The notes under the pieces are model-generated. The model was not told the DNA's origin. It ran no database searches and worked only from the letters and a program-made list of their open reading frames with translations. The position numbers and the translations under genes are program-made. This document shows positions 11,326-21,479 of a stretch of 64,000 nt of DNA, piece by piece; the stretch's first letter is position 1, and the number at the start of each line of letters is the position of its first letter. Source of the DNA: Adiantum capillus-veneris (taxonomy: Eukaryota > Streptophyta > Polypodiopsida > Polypodiales > Pteridaceae); the NCBI GenBank assembly GCA_014529385.2, contig CM043960.1:124475543-124539542 (forward strand), given 5' to 3'.

Positions 11326-12905
11326 TGTAATTGCCTATGGACTTCGACAGTAGCAGAATTAGGAAATTAGGTGAAGCACTTTTGAGAGATTCTTTGTGAG
11401 CATAGCGGTTGAACTTAATTGATGGTAGCAACATAAACATGGTACTTCGTTAACTTGGCATGAACAATACTTTTGCAAGAGAGAGAGTTTAGAGAACATG
11501 ACAGTAGTTGAGGACCGGATTCATATGGAGCCGGTCCCCCCTCCAATAGGCATTTGTATTATAGTTTCTCCCATCAAGAGAGACTTGGTACAACACAATC
11601 TTTGTGTTCCTTGTAACCTAGGTGCTGCAATGAAGATGGAAAGCTTCATGCATCACAAGCATAACATAAACTTGAAGAAAGCCTTAACTATCCCAAGCCT
11701 CAATCCCAAGGCCTCAAACACCTTCGAAGGTGGAGAGAACTAGCGGGGAATGAGGATAGGGAAGAGGAAGAAGAAACATTCCATAGGAGAAAGAAATAGT
11801 TCCTCACTTATCATTACTCTTCTTGCTAGCATACATAATAGCGTATTAATAAAGATGGAGAAGATGGAAAGCTTAAGCATTGAAGCATGACTCTTGGTTG
11901 GATTTGCATTCCATAGCCAAGAGTGTTGGTGTAGGCTTTCACTCTCACAAGCTTGGGGAAGGAGGTGGTGTTCCTCAACTTTCACCAAGTGAGAATAGCT
12001 TTGCAAATGAGTGTGTGTGTGTGGAGTATATCCCCCTAGCACCCCACCTCCTTGCTTTGGGCGAGTGGTGACCTTTCTGCATGTTGCAAGCTCATTGGAC
12101 CCCTCTCCCCCTAGCCAATCACATGCATCATGCAATCAAGTACATGGGTAGTCTTTTGACAAGTGTCCTCATTACCCCTTAGAGAGAGAGAGCTTGAAAA
12201 TATCTAGATATTTGCTAGATGGAAGTAGAAGCTCATTGGACCCCTCTTTAGCCCAACCAATAGCATTCAAGCACACCATGTGGTTAAGCTTAGTGAGAGT
12301 TTGACATGTGTCCCATGTGCTCTTTTAGAATTCTCCTAACTTTGAGATTTTTATGCATAGGAAGTTTCTCAAGCAACTTCCTCATTAAGTGTGTAGGTTC
12401 TCTTTTTGACTCAAGCATCTTACCGCGCATGCATAGGAAGCTTCTCAAGCAACTTCCTCATTAAATGTGACAAGTACCTCAAGTACCTTCGTCATCAAAC
12501 ATGACAAGCACCTTAGGTGGAGTTCCCACCTCAAGCATAGCCCTAGCTTGCTTAAGTTTAGGTTGGGTTCCCACCTCAAGCACAGCCCTAGCTTGCTTAA
12601 GTTTAGGTCGGGTTCCCACCTCAAGCTCAGCCCTAGTTTGCTGAAGGTCAAAGGACTTTTAACACTAAACATTGGAGGTCTTTAATGAAGCTAACCCTAA
12701 GTTCTTTTAAGCTTCATTAGTTAACCTTGATCTTTGACAGACCATCTCTCATTGGGGCCCCTTTAGCATTCGCCCCGTGTTGAGATATATCCATAAGCAC
12801 ATGCCTATATTCTAACCCTTGTTCCCGTTTATTATCCCATATTAAATGATCAGTTTAATATGAGAAAATCATTTGGGTTGGTTAGATATTAGATATTTAA
12901 TGACA
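11326..12905 (-). repeat. 5' LTR of gypsy element
   Basis: 1,580 bp, starting at 12905 on the minus strand. It differs from the 3' LTR mainly by one fewer copy of the 45-bp repeat (units at 12522, 12567 and 12612) plus scattered substitutions that cluster near both ends. Confidence 0.92.
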
Positions 12906-12965
12906 CCCTTCGTCCAAGGTGACTCAAAATGGGAAGGGTAGAGTGGAAGCCTACTACAAGATGAT

Positions 12966-13620
12966 TGTTAGGAAATAAGACGTAGCTAAATAGATAATTG
13001 AGTAGATTACTTAATGGAGAGAGACAGATTTACATACACGAGATTATAGTGTAGAGAGAGAGAGAGAGAGAGTACACACGATATACGTGGTTCACCCAAT
13101 GTGGGCTACGTCCACGGGAAAGCAGCCACACTCACCTTGTTGCATCAACTTCACACTATGAAATGTGTGTAGAAATGGCCTCCTTTTATAGGCCAAAAGG
13201 GCTACCCTCTCTTATGAGAGACAGCCATGTGTAGCCGCCCTTGTGCGAATAAGTCCAAATCGGACCCTCCAATCCGCCCATGTGTGGCCGCCCTTGAGAA
13301 GACAAGTCCGCTTTTGAATTCGGCCACCGGCCATTGACTTCCGACCACCGGCCATCGGCCATTGACTACCGGCCAACCGACCGGTTGTTTTCCGACCACT
13401 TTCCGGGCGCCGCCGGCCATAATATTCCGGCGAAAAAAATCTCGGGGGCTTCCACCCCCGAGGCCTCTAAAGTTGCCCCTGATTCTTGTCCGTGAAAATT
13501 TTGGTTTCCGGTGAGTGATTTTCCTTCACACACGATGGCTTCTCCTCATAATGGGGGCCTTACAAATGTGCGCTTTTACCACAGAAAATTACAAGGGTAA
13601 ATCAGGCTCCATACTTAACA
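12966..13620 (-). repeat. 3' LTR of copia A
   Basis: 655 bp. Compared with the 5' LTR it lacks about 115 bp just after the (GA) tract (sequence kept at 17192-17300) and one unit of the GGCCACCGGCCATTGA-type repeat in U3. A TATA box (minus strand TATAAAAGG) is at 13184-13190. The purine tract GGAGATCAGTCTCCAAGTGGGAGAT lies next to it at 13621-13645 (written here in two parts: GGAGATCAG and TCTCCAAGTGGGAGAT). Confidence 0.9.
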
Positions 13621-13680
13621 ATCTCCCACTTGGAGACTGATCTCCAAACCAAACCTGTGACTGCTTTCCATTCTGGCTTC

Positions 13681-14136
13681 TTATCCTTGAATGCCGATTG
13701 AAGATGAGCAAAAGCTCAACTTCTCCTTGTTGACCACCTTTGTAAACATGTCTGCAGGATTTTCACTTGTATGCACCTTTCCTAGCTTTAGCTGTCCCTC
13801 TTCCAAAAGAGTGCGTATGAAGTGATATCTCACCTCAATGTGCTTTGTCCTTGAATGAAAGGCTGAGTTCTTCGCAAGATGGATAGCGTTTTGGCTATCA
13901 CTGTACAAGACACAATTGTCTTGTTTGAATCCAAGCTCTTCTAAGAATCTGTGAAGCCACAGAATTTCTTTGCTTGCCTCCGTCATTGCTACATACTCTG
14001 CTTCCGTGGTAGAAAGTGAAACCACTTTCTGCAACTTTGAAGCCCAGCTTACTGTTGTGCCTCCAACCGTGAACACATAGTCAGTAGTGCTCCTTTGAGT
14101 ATCTTGTGAATCCATGATCCAACATCCATCGATCAA
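13681..14136 (-). pseudogene. Copia A RNase H
   Basis: 151 codons with the copia RNase H blocks [34 protein letters not shown] and [15 protein letters not shown], ending [16 protein letters not shown]. The catalytic Glu (EAEY) and Asp (SDSQ) are present. The N-terminal Asp-containing block is removed by the RT deletion, so the domain is incomplete. It overlaps the RT frame by about 55 bp in another frame, the direct result of the deletion. Confidence 0.9.
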
Positions 14137-15178
14137 ACTTCAAGTACCATTGTCTTGATGCTTGCTTTAAACTATACAAGCTCTTCTTTAATCTGCAAAC
14201 CATTTTCTCCTTACCTTTTACTTCATACCCCTTTGGTTGAAGCATGTAGATTTCCTCCTCTAAGTCACCGTGAGGGAATGCCGTATTTACATCCATTTGC
14301 TCGAGATTTAGATCATGAGCAGCCACAAGGCTTAAGACAAGCTTAATTGAGTTCATTTTTACAACAGGAGAAAATATTTCATTGAAGTCAACACCTTTCT
14401 TTTGAGAAAAACCTTTCACCACAAGCTTAGACTTGTACCGTTTCTTCCCACCTTCTTCTTCCTTTAGCTTGTACACCCATTTGTTTTGAAGTGCCCGCTT
14501 ACCTTTAGGCAACTCAACCAACTCCCATGTTTGGTTGCGATGTAGTGAGTCCATCTCCACTTGCATGCTCTTCGTCCATTCTTCTTTGGATTCATCTTGC
14601 ATAGCTTCTTCATATGATTCCGGCTCTCCAGAATCTGAGATCAAGAGATGGTTGAAGGAAGGAACAAACCTTTCTGGAGGTCTACTTGCTCTTGTAGATC
14701 TTCGGGGAATAGGTTGAGGCTCCTCATTTGGTTGACGTTGTTGCACATTGTCACCGTTTGCAGTCCTTGAGTCTTCACCGTCCTCAAGCTCCATGTAGTC
14801 ATCACCTGTTTCTATTGTTTGTTTTCTTTCTAAGTAATCTTTGTACATATTTTGTTCATTAAAAATTACATCCCTACTCCTTAAGATTTTACCATCTTCA
14901 AGATTCCATAGGCGATACCCAAAGTCTCCTTCTCCATAGCCAATGAAGAAACACTTTTTGGACTTTGCATTTAACTTTGATCTTAGGCTTCTATCTATGT
15001 GCATGAAGGCCTCACACCCAAACACTTTGAGAAATGCATAATTCACCGGTTTACCTGTCCATGCCTCTTCTGGAACTCCCCCATCCAATGCCGTTGAGGG
15101 TGACCGATTGATTAAGTACACAGACGTACTTACAGCTTCCGCCCAAAGCTCAAGCAATAGGCCTGCATGTAGCCGCAT
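14081..15178 (-). pseudogene. Copia A integrase end and truncated RT
   Basis: 365 codons. Residues 1-90 are the integrase C-terminal side (ELWAEAVSTSVYLINRSPS; FGCEAFMHI; CFFIGYGEGDFGYRLW). Residues 90-205 are a variable linker with SYEEAMQDESKEEWTKSM. RT starts at about 215: NQTWELVELPKGKRALQNKW, KLVVKGFSQKKGVDFNEIFS and QMDVNTAFPHGDLEEEIYM. After [16 protein letters not shown] the frame passes the deletion and ends in unrelated sequence. The YVDD catalytic block is absent, so no active RT can be made. Confidence 0.9.
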
Positions 15179-15181
15179 GCT

Positions 15182-15702
15182 TCATGCTCGTTCCATGATT
15201 GTCATGTTCATCCTTTCCGAAATCCCATTTTGTTGAGGTGTCCTTGGGGTTTTCCTTTGCCTCCGAATGCCATTGCTAGCACAAAAGCTTTCAAAAGCTT
15301 GGCTGCAATATTCGCCTCCATTGTCGGATATGAGGCATTTAACCTTGGTACCTGTTTCATTCTCCACAAAGGCTTTCCACCTTTGAAATATGGAAAATAC
15401 ATCGGATTTATTCTTCATGACATAAACCCATGTTTTTCTAGTCGCATCGTCTATGAATGTTACATAGTACAATGAGCCACCAAGTGATAGTGTACTTGCA
15501 GGACCCCAAACATCAAAATGAACCAACTCAAGTTTTTTTTTTTTCTTTCATTTCCTGATTTTTGAAATTTTACCCTCTTTTGTTTACCATAAACACAATC
15601 TTCACAGAACTCTAGTCCACTTCTTTCAAACCTGGTAGAAGCTTCTTTGTTTGAAGGATTTGCATTCCTTTGGCACTCATATGCCCAAGTCGGTAGTGCC
15701 AC
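15182..15702 (-). pseudogene. Copia A integrase core
   Basis: The 15526-15182 frame carries the DDE core: YVTFIDDATRKTWVYVMK (first Asp), LISDNGGEYCSQAFESF (second Asp) and TPQQNGISERMN (Glu). All three catalytic residues are kept. A stop (TGA) follows MERA where related copy C reads on. The frame 15702-15460 holds the preceding part (LEFCEDCVYGKQKRVKFQKS) after a frameshift in the run of T at 15535-15547. Confidence 0.88.
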
Positions 15703-16349
15703 ACCACACTGTCAACTTCTGTAGTTGCTACACAAGCTGAAGGTTGCGTGCTAACAGTACACAAGTAAAGTGTACCGACTTTTTCACCCTTGGCAACCAC
15801 CAAAGATCCCTTTGAGATCTTCCACCGTTTGTTTCCGAATGCAATGTTGTGACCTTCATCGTCCAATTGTCCTGTAGAGATCAAATTTTTGCGAAGAGAA
15901 GGAACATGCCTAACATCTTTAAGCTTCCATTCATTTCCGTTAGCAGTTTTGACAGAAACTGTACCTTTGCCGACAATCTCACAAGCTTCATCATCTCCCA
16001 AGTATACATACCCAAAATTACCTTTGGTGTAGTCTTGGAAATGTTGCTTGTGTGGTGTCGCATGGAATGAAGCCCCGGAATCTACTATCCAGGAATTAGA
16101 CACATTGTCTAATGAGAGAATTAGAGCATCCTGCTCTACTTTACCTGCCACATTGGCCTCCGATGTTGGCTTGTTGTCTTGAGACTCTGTCTCCTTCTTC
16201 TTCTTGGACCAGCAATCCTTCTTGACGTGGCCCTTCTTGCCGCAGTTCCAACATTCAAGAACTGACTTTGTGCATGACTTGCTCCGCCTTGAGCGATCAC
16301 GACCCTTTTGGTTTTTGAACCTCTCCTTAGGCCTTCGTCTTGTTTCCAC
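15612..16349 (-). pseudogene. Copia A gag zinc knuckle and protease
   Basis: 245 codons. Basic residues and an intact knuckle CWNCGKKGHVKKDC (CX2CX4HX4C) near residue 35 are followed by the aspartic protease core WIVDSGASFHAT (catalytic DSG) at about residue 90 and the pre-integrase blocks LKDVRHVPSLRKNLIST and VWHYRLGHMSAKGM. It is separated from gag by a TGA after LLSEEM and from integrase by a frameshift. Confidence 0.9.
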
Positions 16350-16388
16350 TGATAGTGCAGCACTTGATGATTCTCCTGTGCTTCTCCT

Positions 16389-16961
16389 TCACATTTCCTC
16401 GCTTAGGAGAACACCCACAACATCATTAAACTTAAGAGTATTTGTGCCAGAGATAGAATTACTTACAGCCATCACAAGGCTGTCCCAACTATCCGGTAGA
16501 GATGATAGTATAAGGAGAGCTCGCACTTCGTCATCGAAATTGATTTTCACTGATCGAAGTTGACTTATGTTTGTGTTAAAGTCATTTAGGTGTTCTGCAA
16601 CTGAACCATTCTCTGCCATCTTTAGATTGAACAAGCGCTTCATAACAAATACCTTATTGGATGCCGATGGTTTCTCGTAGAAGTCGTCAAGTGACTTCAT
16701 CAAGTCCTCCGTGGTCTTCATCTCCGAAACATTGAAGGCCACGGTTGACGCCAAGCTTAACCGGATTGTTCCCAGTGCCTTTCGATCAAGGACAATCCAT
16801 GCTTCATCTGCCATTGTTGCGGGCTTCTTCGCAAGACCGCCTAGTGGCAAATAGAGGTCCTTCTGGTAGAGATAGTCTTCAATCTGCATCTTCCAATGTT
16901 GGTAGTTTTTGCCGTTGAACTTCTCAATCTTGAGCTTCCCTTCCTCCGCCATAACTCCCAC
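16389..16961 (-). pseudogene. Copia A gag
   Basis: 190 open codons; the natural start is the ATG at 16952 (MAEEGKLKIEKFNGKNYQHW), because the first codon at 16961 is GTG. The copia gag core is clear: the W-containing N-terminus FNGKNYQHWKMQIEDYL and the typical SASNKVFVMKRLFNLKM and EHLNDFNTNISQLRSV. The frame ends at TGA after LLSEEM, where a working copy would continue into the zinc knuckle. The gag shell itself looks intact to that point. Confidence 0.9.
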
Positions 16962-17011
16962 TCAATTCAAGGAATTCTTTCCTTGAGATAATTTAGCTAC
17001 GAGAAAACCTT

Positions 17012-17023
17012 GCTCTGATACCA
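17012..17023 (-). other. Primer-binding site, initiator tRNA-Met
   Basis: Minus-strand TGGTATCAGAGC two bases after the 5' LTR end at 17026; continues as AAGG in this family. Confidence 0.93.
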
Positions 17024-17025
17024 GT

Positions 17026-17803
17026 TGTTAGGAAATAAGACGTAGCTAAATAGATAATTGAGTAGACTACGTAATGGAGAGAGACATATTTACATACACG
17101 AGATTATAGAGTAGAGAGAGAGAGAGAGAGAGAGTACACACGATATACGTGGTTCACCCAATGTGGGCTACGTCCACGGGAAAGCAGCCACTCAATAGCT
17201 TTAGTACTTCAAAACAAGAAGTAGTTTACAAAGGGATTATACCCTTAATGGAGCTCCCACCTTGCTTCACTCTCACCACCTCACACTCACCTTGTTGCAT
17301 CAACTTCACACTATGAAATGTGTGTAGAAATGGCCTCCTTTTATAGGCCAAAAGGGTTGCCCTCTCTTATGAGAGACAGCCATATGTAGCCGTCCTTGTG
17401 CAAATAAGTCCAAATCGGACCCTCCAATCCGTCCATGTGTGGCCGCCCTTGAGAAGACAAGTCCGCTTTTGAATTAAGCCACCGGCCATTGAATTCCGAC
17501 CACCGGCCACCGGCCATTGACTTCCGACCACCGGCCATCGGCCATTGACTACCGGCCAACCGACCGGTTGTTTTCCGACCACTTTCCGGGCGCCGCCGGC
17601 CATAATATTCCGGCGAAAAAAATCTCGGGGGCTTCCACCCCCGAGGCCTCTAAAGTTGCCCCTGATTCTTGTCCGTGAAAATTTTGGTTTCCGGTGAGTG
17701 ATTTTCCTTCACACACGATGGCTTCTCCTCATAATGGGGGCCTTACAAATGTGCGCTTTTACCACAGAAAATTACAAGGGTAAATCAGGCTCCATACTTA
17801 ACA
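17026..17803 (-). repeat. LTR shared by copia A and B
   Basis: 778 bp. It is the 5' LTR of copia A and also sits where the 3' LTR of copia B should be: the purine tract of B starts at 17804. It contains a TATA box (17339-17345), a 22-bp (GA) tract (17113-17134) and GGCCGGTGGCC-type U3 repeats. Confidence 0.9.
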
Positions 17804-17863
17804 ATCTCCCACTTGGAGACTGATCTCCAAACCAAACCTGTGACTGCTTTCCATTCTGGCTTC

Positions 17864-18319
17864 TTATCCTTGAATGCCGATTGAAGATGAGCAAAAGCTC
17901 AACTTCTCCTTGTTGACCACCTTTGTAAACATGTCTGCAGGATTTTCACTTGTATGCACCTTTCCTAGCTTTAGCTGTCCCTCTTCCAAAATAGTGCGTA
18001 TGAAGTGATATCTCACCTCAATGTGCTTTGTCCTTGAATGAAAGGCTGAGTTCTTCGCAAGATGGATAGCGTTTTGGCTATCACTGTACAAGACACAATT
18101 GTCTTGTTTGAATCCAAGCTCTTCTAAGAATCTGTGAAGCCACAGAATTTCTTTGCTTGCCTCCGTCATTGCTACATACTCTGCTTCCGTGGTAGAAAGT
18201 GAAACCACTTTCTGCAACTTTGAAGCCCAGCTTACTGTTGTGCCTCCAACCGTGAACACATAGTCAGTAGTGCTCCTTTGAGTATCTTGTGAATCCATGA
18301 TCCAACATCCATCGATCAA
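17864..18319 (-). pseudogene. Copia B RNase H
   Basis: Same 151-codon RNase H as in copia A, with one replacement (Leu to Ile in [10 protein letters not shown]). It carries the same upstream deletion and lacks the first catalytic block. Confidence 0.9.
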
Positions 18320-19361
18320 ACTTCAAGTACCATTGTCTTGATGCTTGCTTTAAACTATACAAGCTCTTCTTTAATCTGCAAACCATTTTCTCCTTACCTT
18401 TTACTTCATACCCCTTTGGTTGAAGCATGTAGATTTCCTCCTCTAAGTCACCGTGAGGGAATGCCGTATTTACATCCATTTGCTCGAGATTTAGATCATG
18501 AGCAGCCACAAGGCTTAAGACAAGCTTAATTGAGTTCATTTTTACAACAGGAGAAAATATTTCATTGAAGTCAACACCTTTCTTTTGAGAAAAACCTTTC
18601 ACCACAAGCTTAGACTTGTACCGTTTCTTCCCACCTTCTTCTTCCTTTAGCTTGTACACCCATTTGTTTTGAAGTGCCCGCTTACCTTTAGGCAACTCAA
18701 CCAACTCCCATGTTTGGTTGCGATGTAGTGAGTCCATCTCCACTTGCATGCTCTTCGTCCATTCTTCTTTGGATTCATCTTGCATAGCTTCTTCATATGA
18801 TTCCGGCTCTCCAGAATCTGAGATCAAGAGATGGTTGAAGGAAGGAACAAACCTTTCTGGAGGTCTACTTGCTCTTGTAGATCTTCGGGGAATAGGTTGA
18901 GGCTCCTCATTTGGTTGACGTTGTTGCACATTGTCACCGTTTGCAGTCCTTGAGTCTTCACCGTCCTCAAGCTCCATGTAGTCATCACCTGTTTCTATTG
19001 TTTGTTTTCTTTCTAAGTAATCTTTGTACATATTTTGTTCATTAAAAATTACATCCCTACTCCTTAAGATTTTACCATCTTCAAGATTCCATAGGCGATA
19101 CCCAAAGTCTCCTTCTCCATAGCCAATGAAGAAACACTTTTTGGACTTTGCATTTAACTTTGATCTTAGGCTTCTATCTATGTGCATGAAGGCCTCACAC
19201 CCAAACACTTTGAGAAATGCATAATTCACCGGTTTACCTGTCCATGCCTCTTCTGGAACTCCCCCATCCAATGCCGTTGAGGGTGACCGATTGATTAAGT
19301 ACACAGACGTACTTACAGCTTCCGCCCAAAGCTCAAGCAATAGGCCTGCATGTAGCCGCAT
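18264..19361 (-). pseudogene. Copia B integrase end and truncated RT
   Basis: 365 codons with the same protein sequence as the copia A counterpart, including the identical deletion junction that removes the RT YVDD block. Sharing the junction shows that A and B derive from one deleted ancestor. Confidence 0.9.
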
Positions 19362-19364
19362 GCT

Positions 19365-19693
19365 TCATGCTCGTTCCATGATTGTCATGTTCATCCTTTC
19401 CGAAATCCCATTTTGTTGAGGTGTCCTTGGGGTTTTCCTTTGCCTCCGAATGCCATTGCTAGCACAAAAGCTTTCAAAAGCTTGGCTGCAATATTCGCCT
19501 CCATTGTCGGATATGAGGCATTTAACCTTGGTACCTGTTTCATTCTCCACAAAGGCTTTCCACCTTTGAAATATGGAAAATACATCGGATTTATTCTTCA
19601 TGACATAAACCCATGTTTTTCTAGTCGCATCGTCTATGAATGTTACATAGTACAATGAGCCACCAAGTGATAGTGTACTTGCAGGACCCCAAA

Positions 19694-19697
<4 letters not shown>
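19365..19697 (-). pseudogene. Copia B integrase core, truncated
   Basis: DDE integrase core as in copia A (FIDDATRKTW, SDNGGEY, NGISERMN), cut at its N-terminal side by the (CT) repeat at 19695. The longer open frame to 19931 exists only because the dinucleotide repeat is free of stops; the Arg-Glu run it predicts is not a real domain. Confidence 0.85.

Positions 19698-19773
<76 letters not shown>
19695..19773. repeat. (CT)n microsatellite, ~39 copies
   Basis: Uninterrupted CT dinucleotides at the broken end of copia B, followed by CGCATACG and a short CA run. The sequence to its right is unrelated to the copia family. Confidence 0.97.
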
Positions 19774-21071
<1,298 letters not shown>

Positions 21072-21479
21072 GAGCATAGATATGATAGTGATAGCTTGTA
21101 AGAGGAGGGGATGGAGACATATTTTTTGCACACATAGCATAGCATAAGAGATGAGAGAGGGGAATCAACAAAATGACCTAAAATTTGGGCCCCCAAACTC
21201 CACGCCACCTCTTGTGGAGTTGAGTAGTTAATTTTATTATTGATCTGTTTTAGGTGCCACATATTTGAGGCCTCTCTTTACACTTTAGTTAATGTGTTGT
21301 AGCTAATACTTATTGCATGACCCTTAATAGGGTGGATTCTCACTAAATATGTACAATGGAGCCATATTGGCTTATTGGCAAAAATAACTACAACATTATG
21401 CAAAGGTAAATGGCCAAAAAGTATTATTTGATTGATGGCACCTTATGCTCAATTCCTAGAGCTCCAATCTACACAGCTA

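Larger units (their letters stand above)
3703..12905 (-). mobile_element. Complete Ty3/gypsy LTR retrotransposon (degenerate)
   Basis: A 9,203-bp element read on the minus strand: 5' LTR 11326-12905, tRNA-Met primer site 11313-11324, gag, protease, RT, RNase H, integrase with chromodomain-like end (10954 down to 6152), purine tract just right of 5329, and 3' LTR 3703-5329. The LTRs run TGTCATTAAAT...ATTACA on the minus strand. The 5-bp target duplication CCCTT lies at 3698-3702 and 12906-12910, so both ends are exact. Domain order RT-RNaseH-IN defines Ty3/gypsy, and the chromodomain-like C-terminus suggests a chromovirus. Several stops and frameshifts show it cannot make its own proteins. The LTRs differ at roughly 3-4 percent of sites by eye. 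Confidence 0.93.
12966..17803 (-). mobile_element. Ty1/copia element A (non-autonomous, RT-deleted)
   Basis: Minus-strand copia element: 5' LTR 17026-17803, tRNA-Met primer site 17012-17023, gag, protease, integrase, partial RT, RNase H and 3' LTR 12966-13620. The LTR reads TGTTAAGTATGGAGCC...ATTTCCTAACA. Integrase lies upstream of RT, which defines Ty1/copia. About 0.6 kb of RT including the YVDD active site is missing compared with the related element at 30176-35761. No target duplication can be checked, because the outer side of its 5' LTR is joined directly to another internal region (17804-19697). The left flank is ATGAT (12961-12965). Confidence 0.92.
17804..19697 (-). mobile_element. 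Copia B, truncated internal region
   Basis: 1,894 bp, the same length as 13621-15514 of copia A and identical to it except for one base I can find (G at 13809, T at 17992). It starts at the purine tract directly abutting the LTR at 17803 and stops abruptly in the integrase at AAACATC (19691-19697), where a long (CT) repeat begins. Gag, protease, primer site and second LTR are missing. This is an LTR-internal-LTR-internal array. Confidence 0.9.

Noticed and set aside
12906-12965. Short segment between the gypsy and copia A as a gene fragment
   Set aside because: Only about 60 bp of flanking target DNA with no recognisable motif.
14155-14346. Plus-strand ORFs over the copia elements (for example 14155-14346, 15230-15475, 18338-18529)
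   Set aside because: They are antisense shadows of well-recognised minus-strand pol domains.
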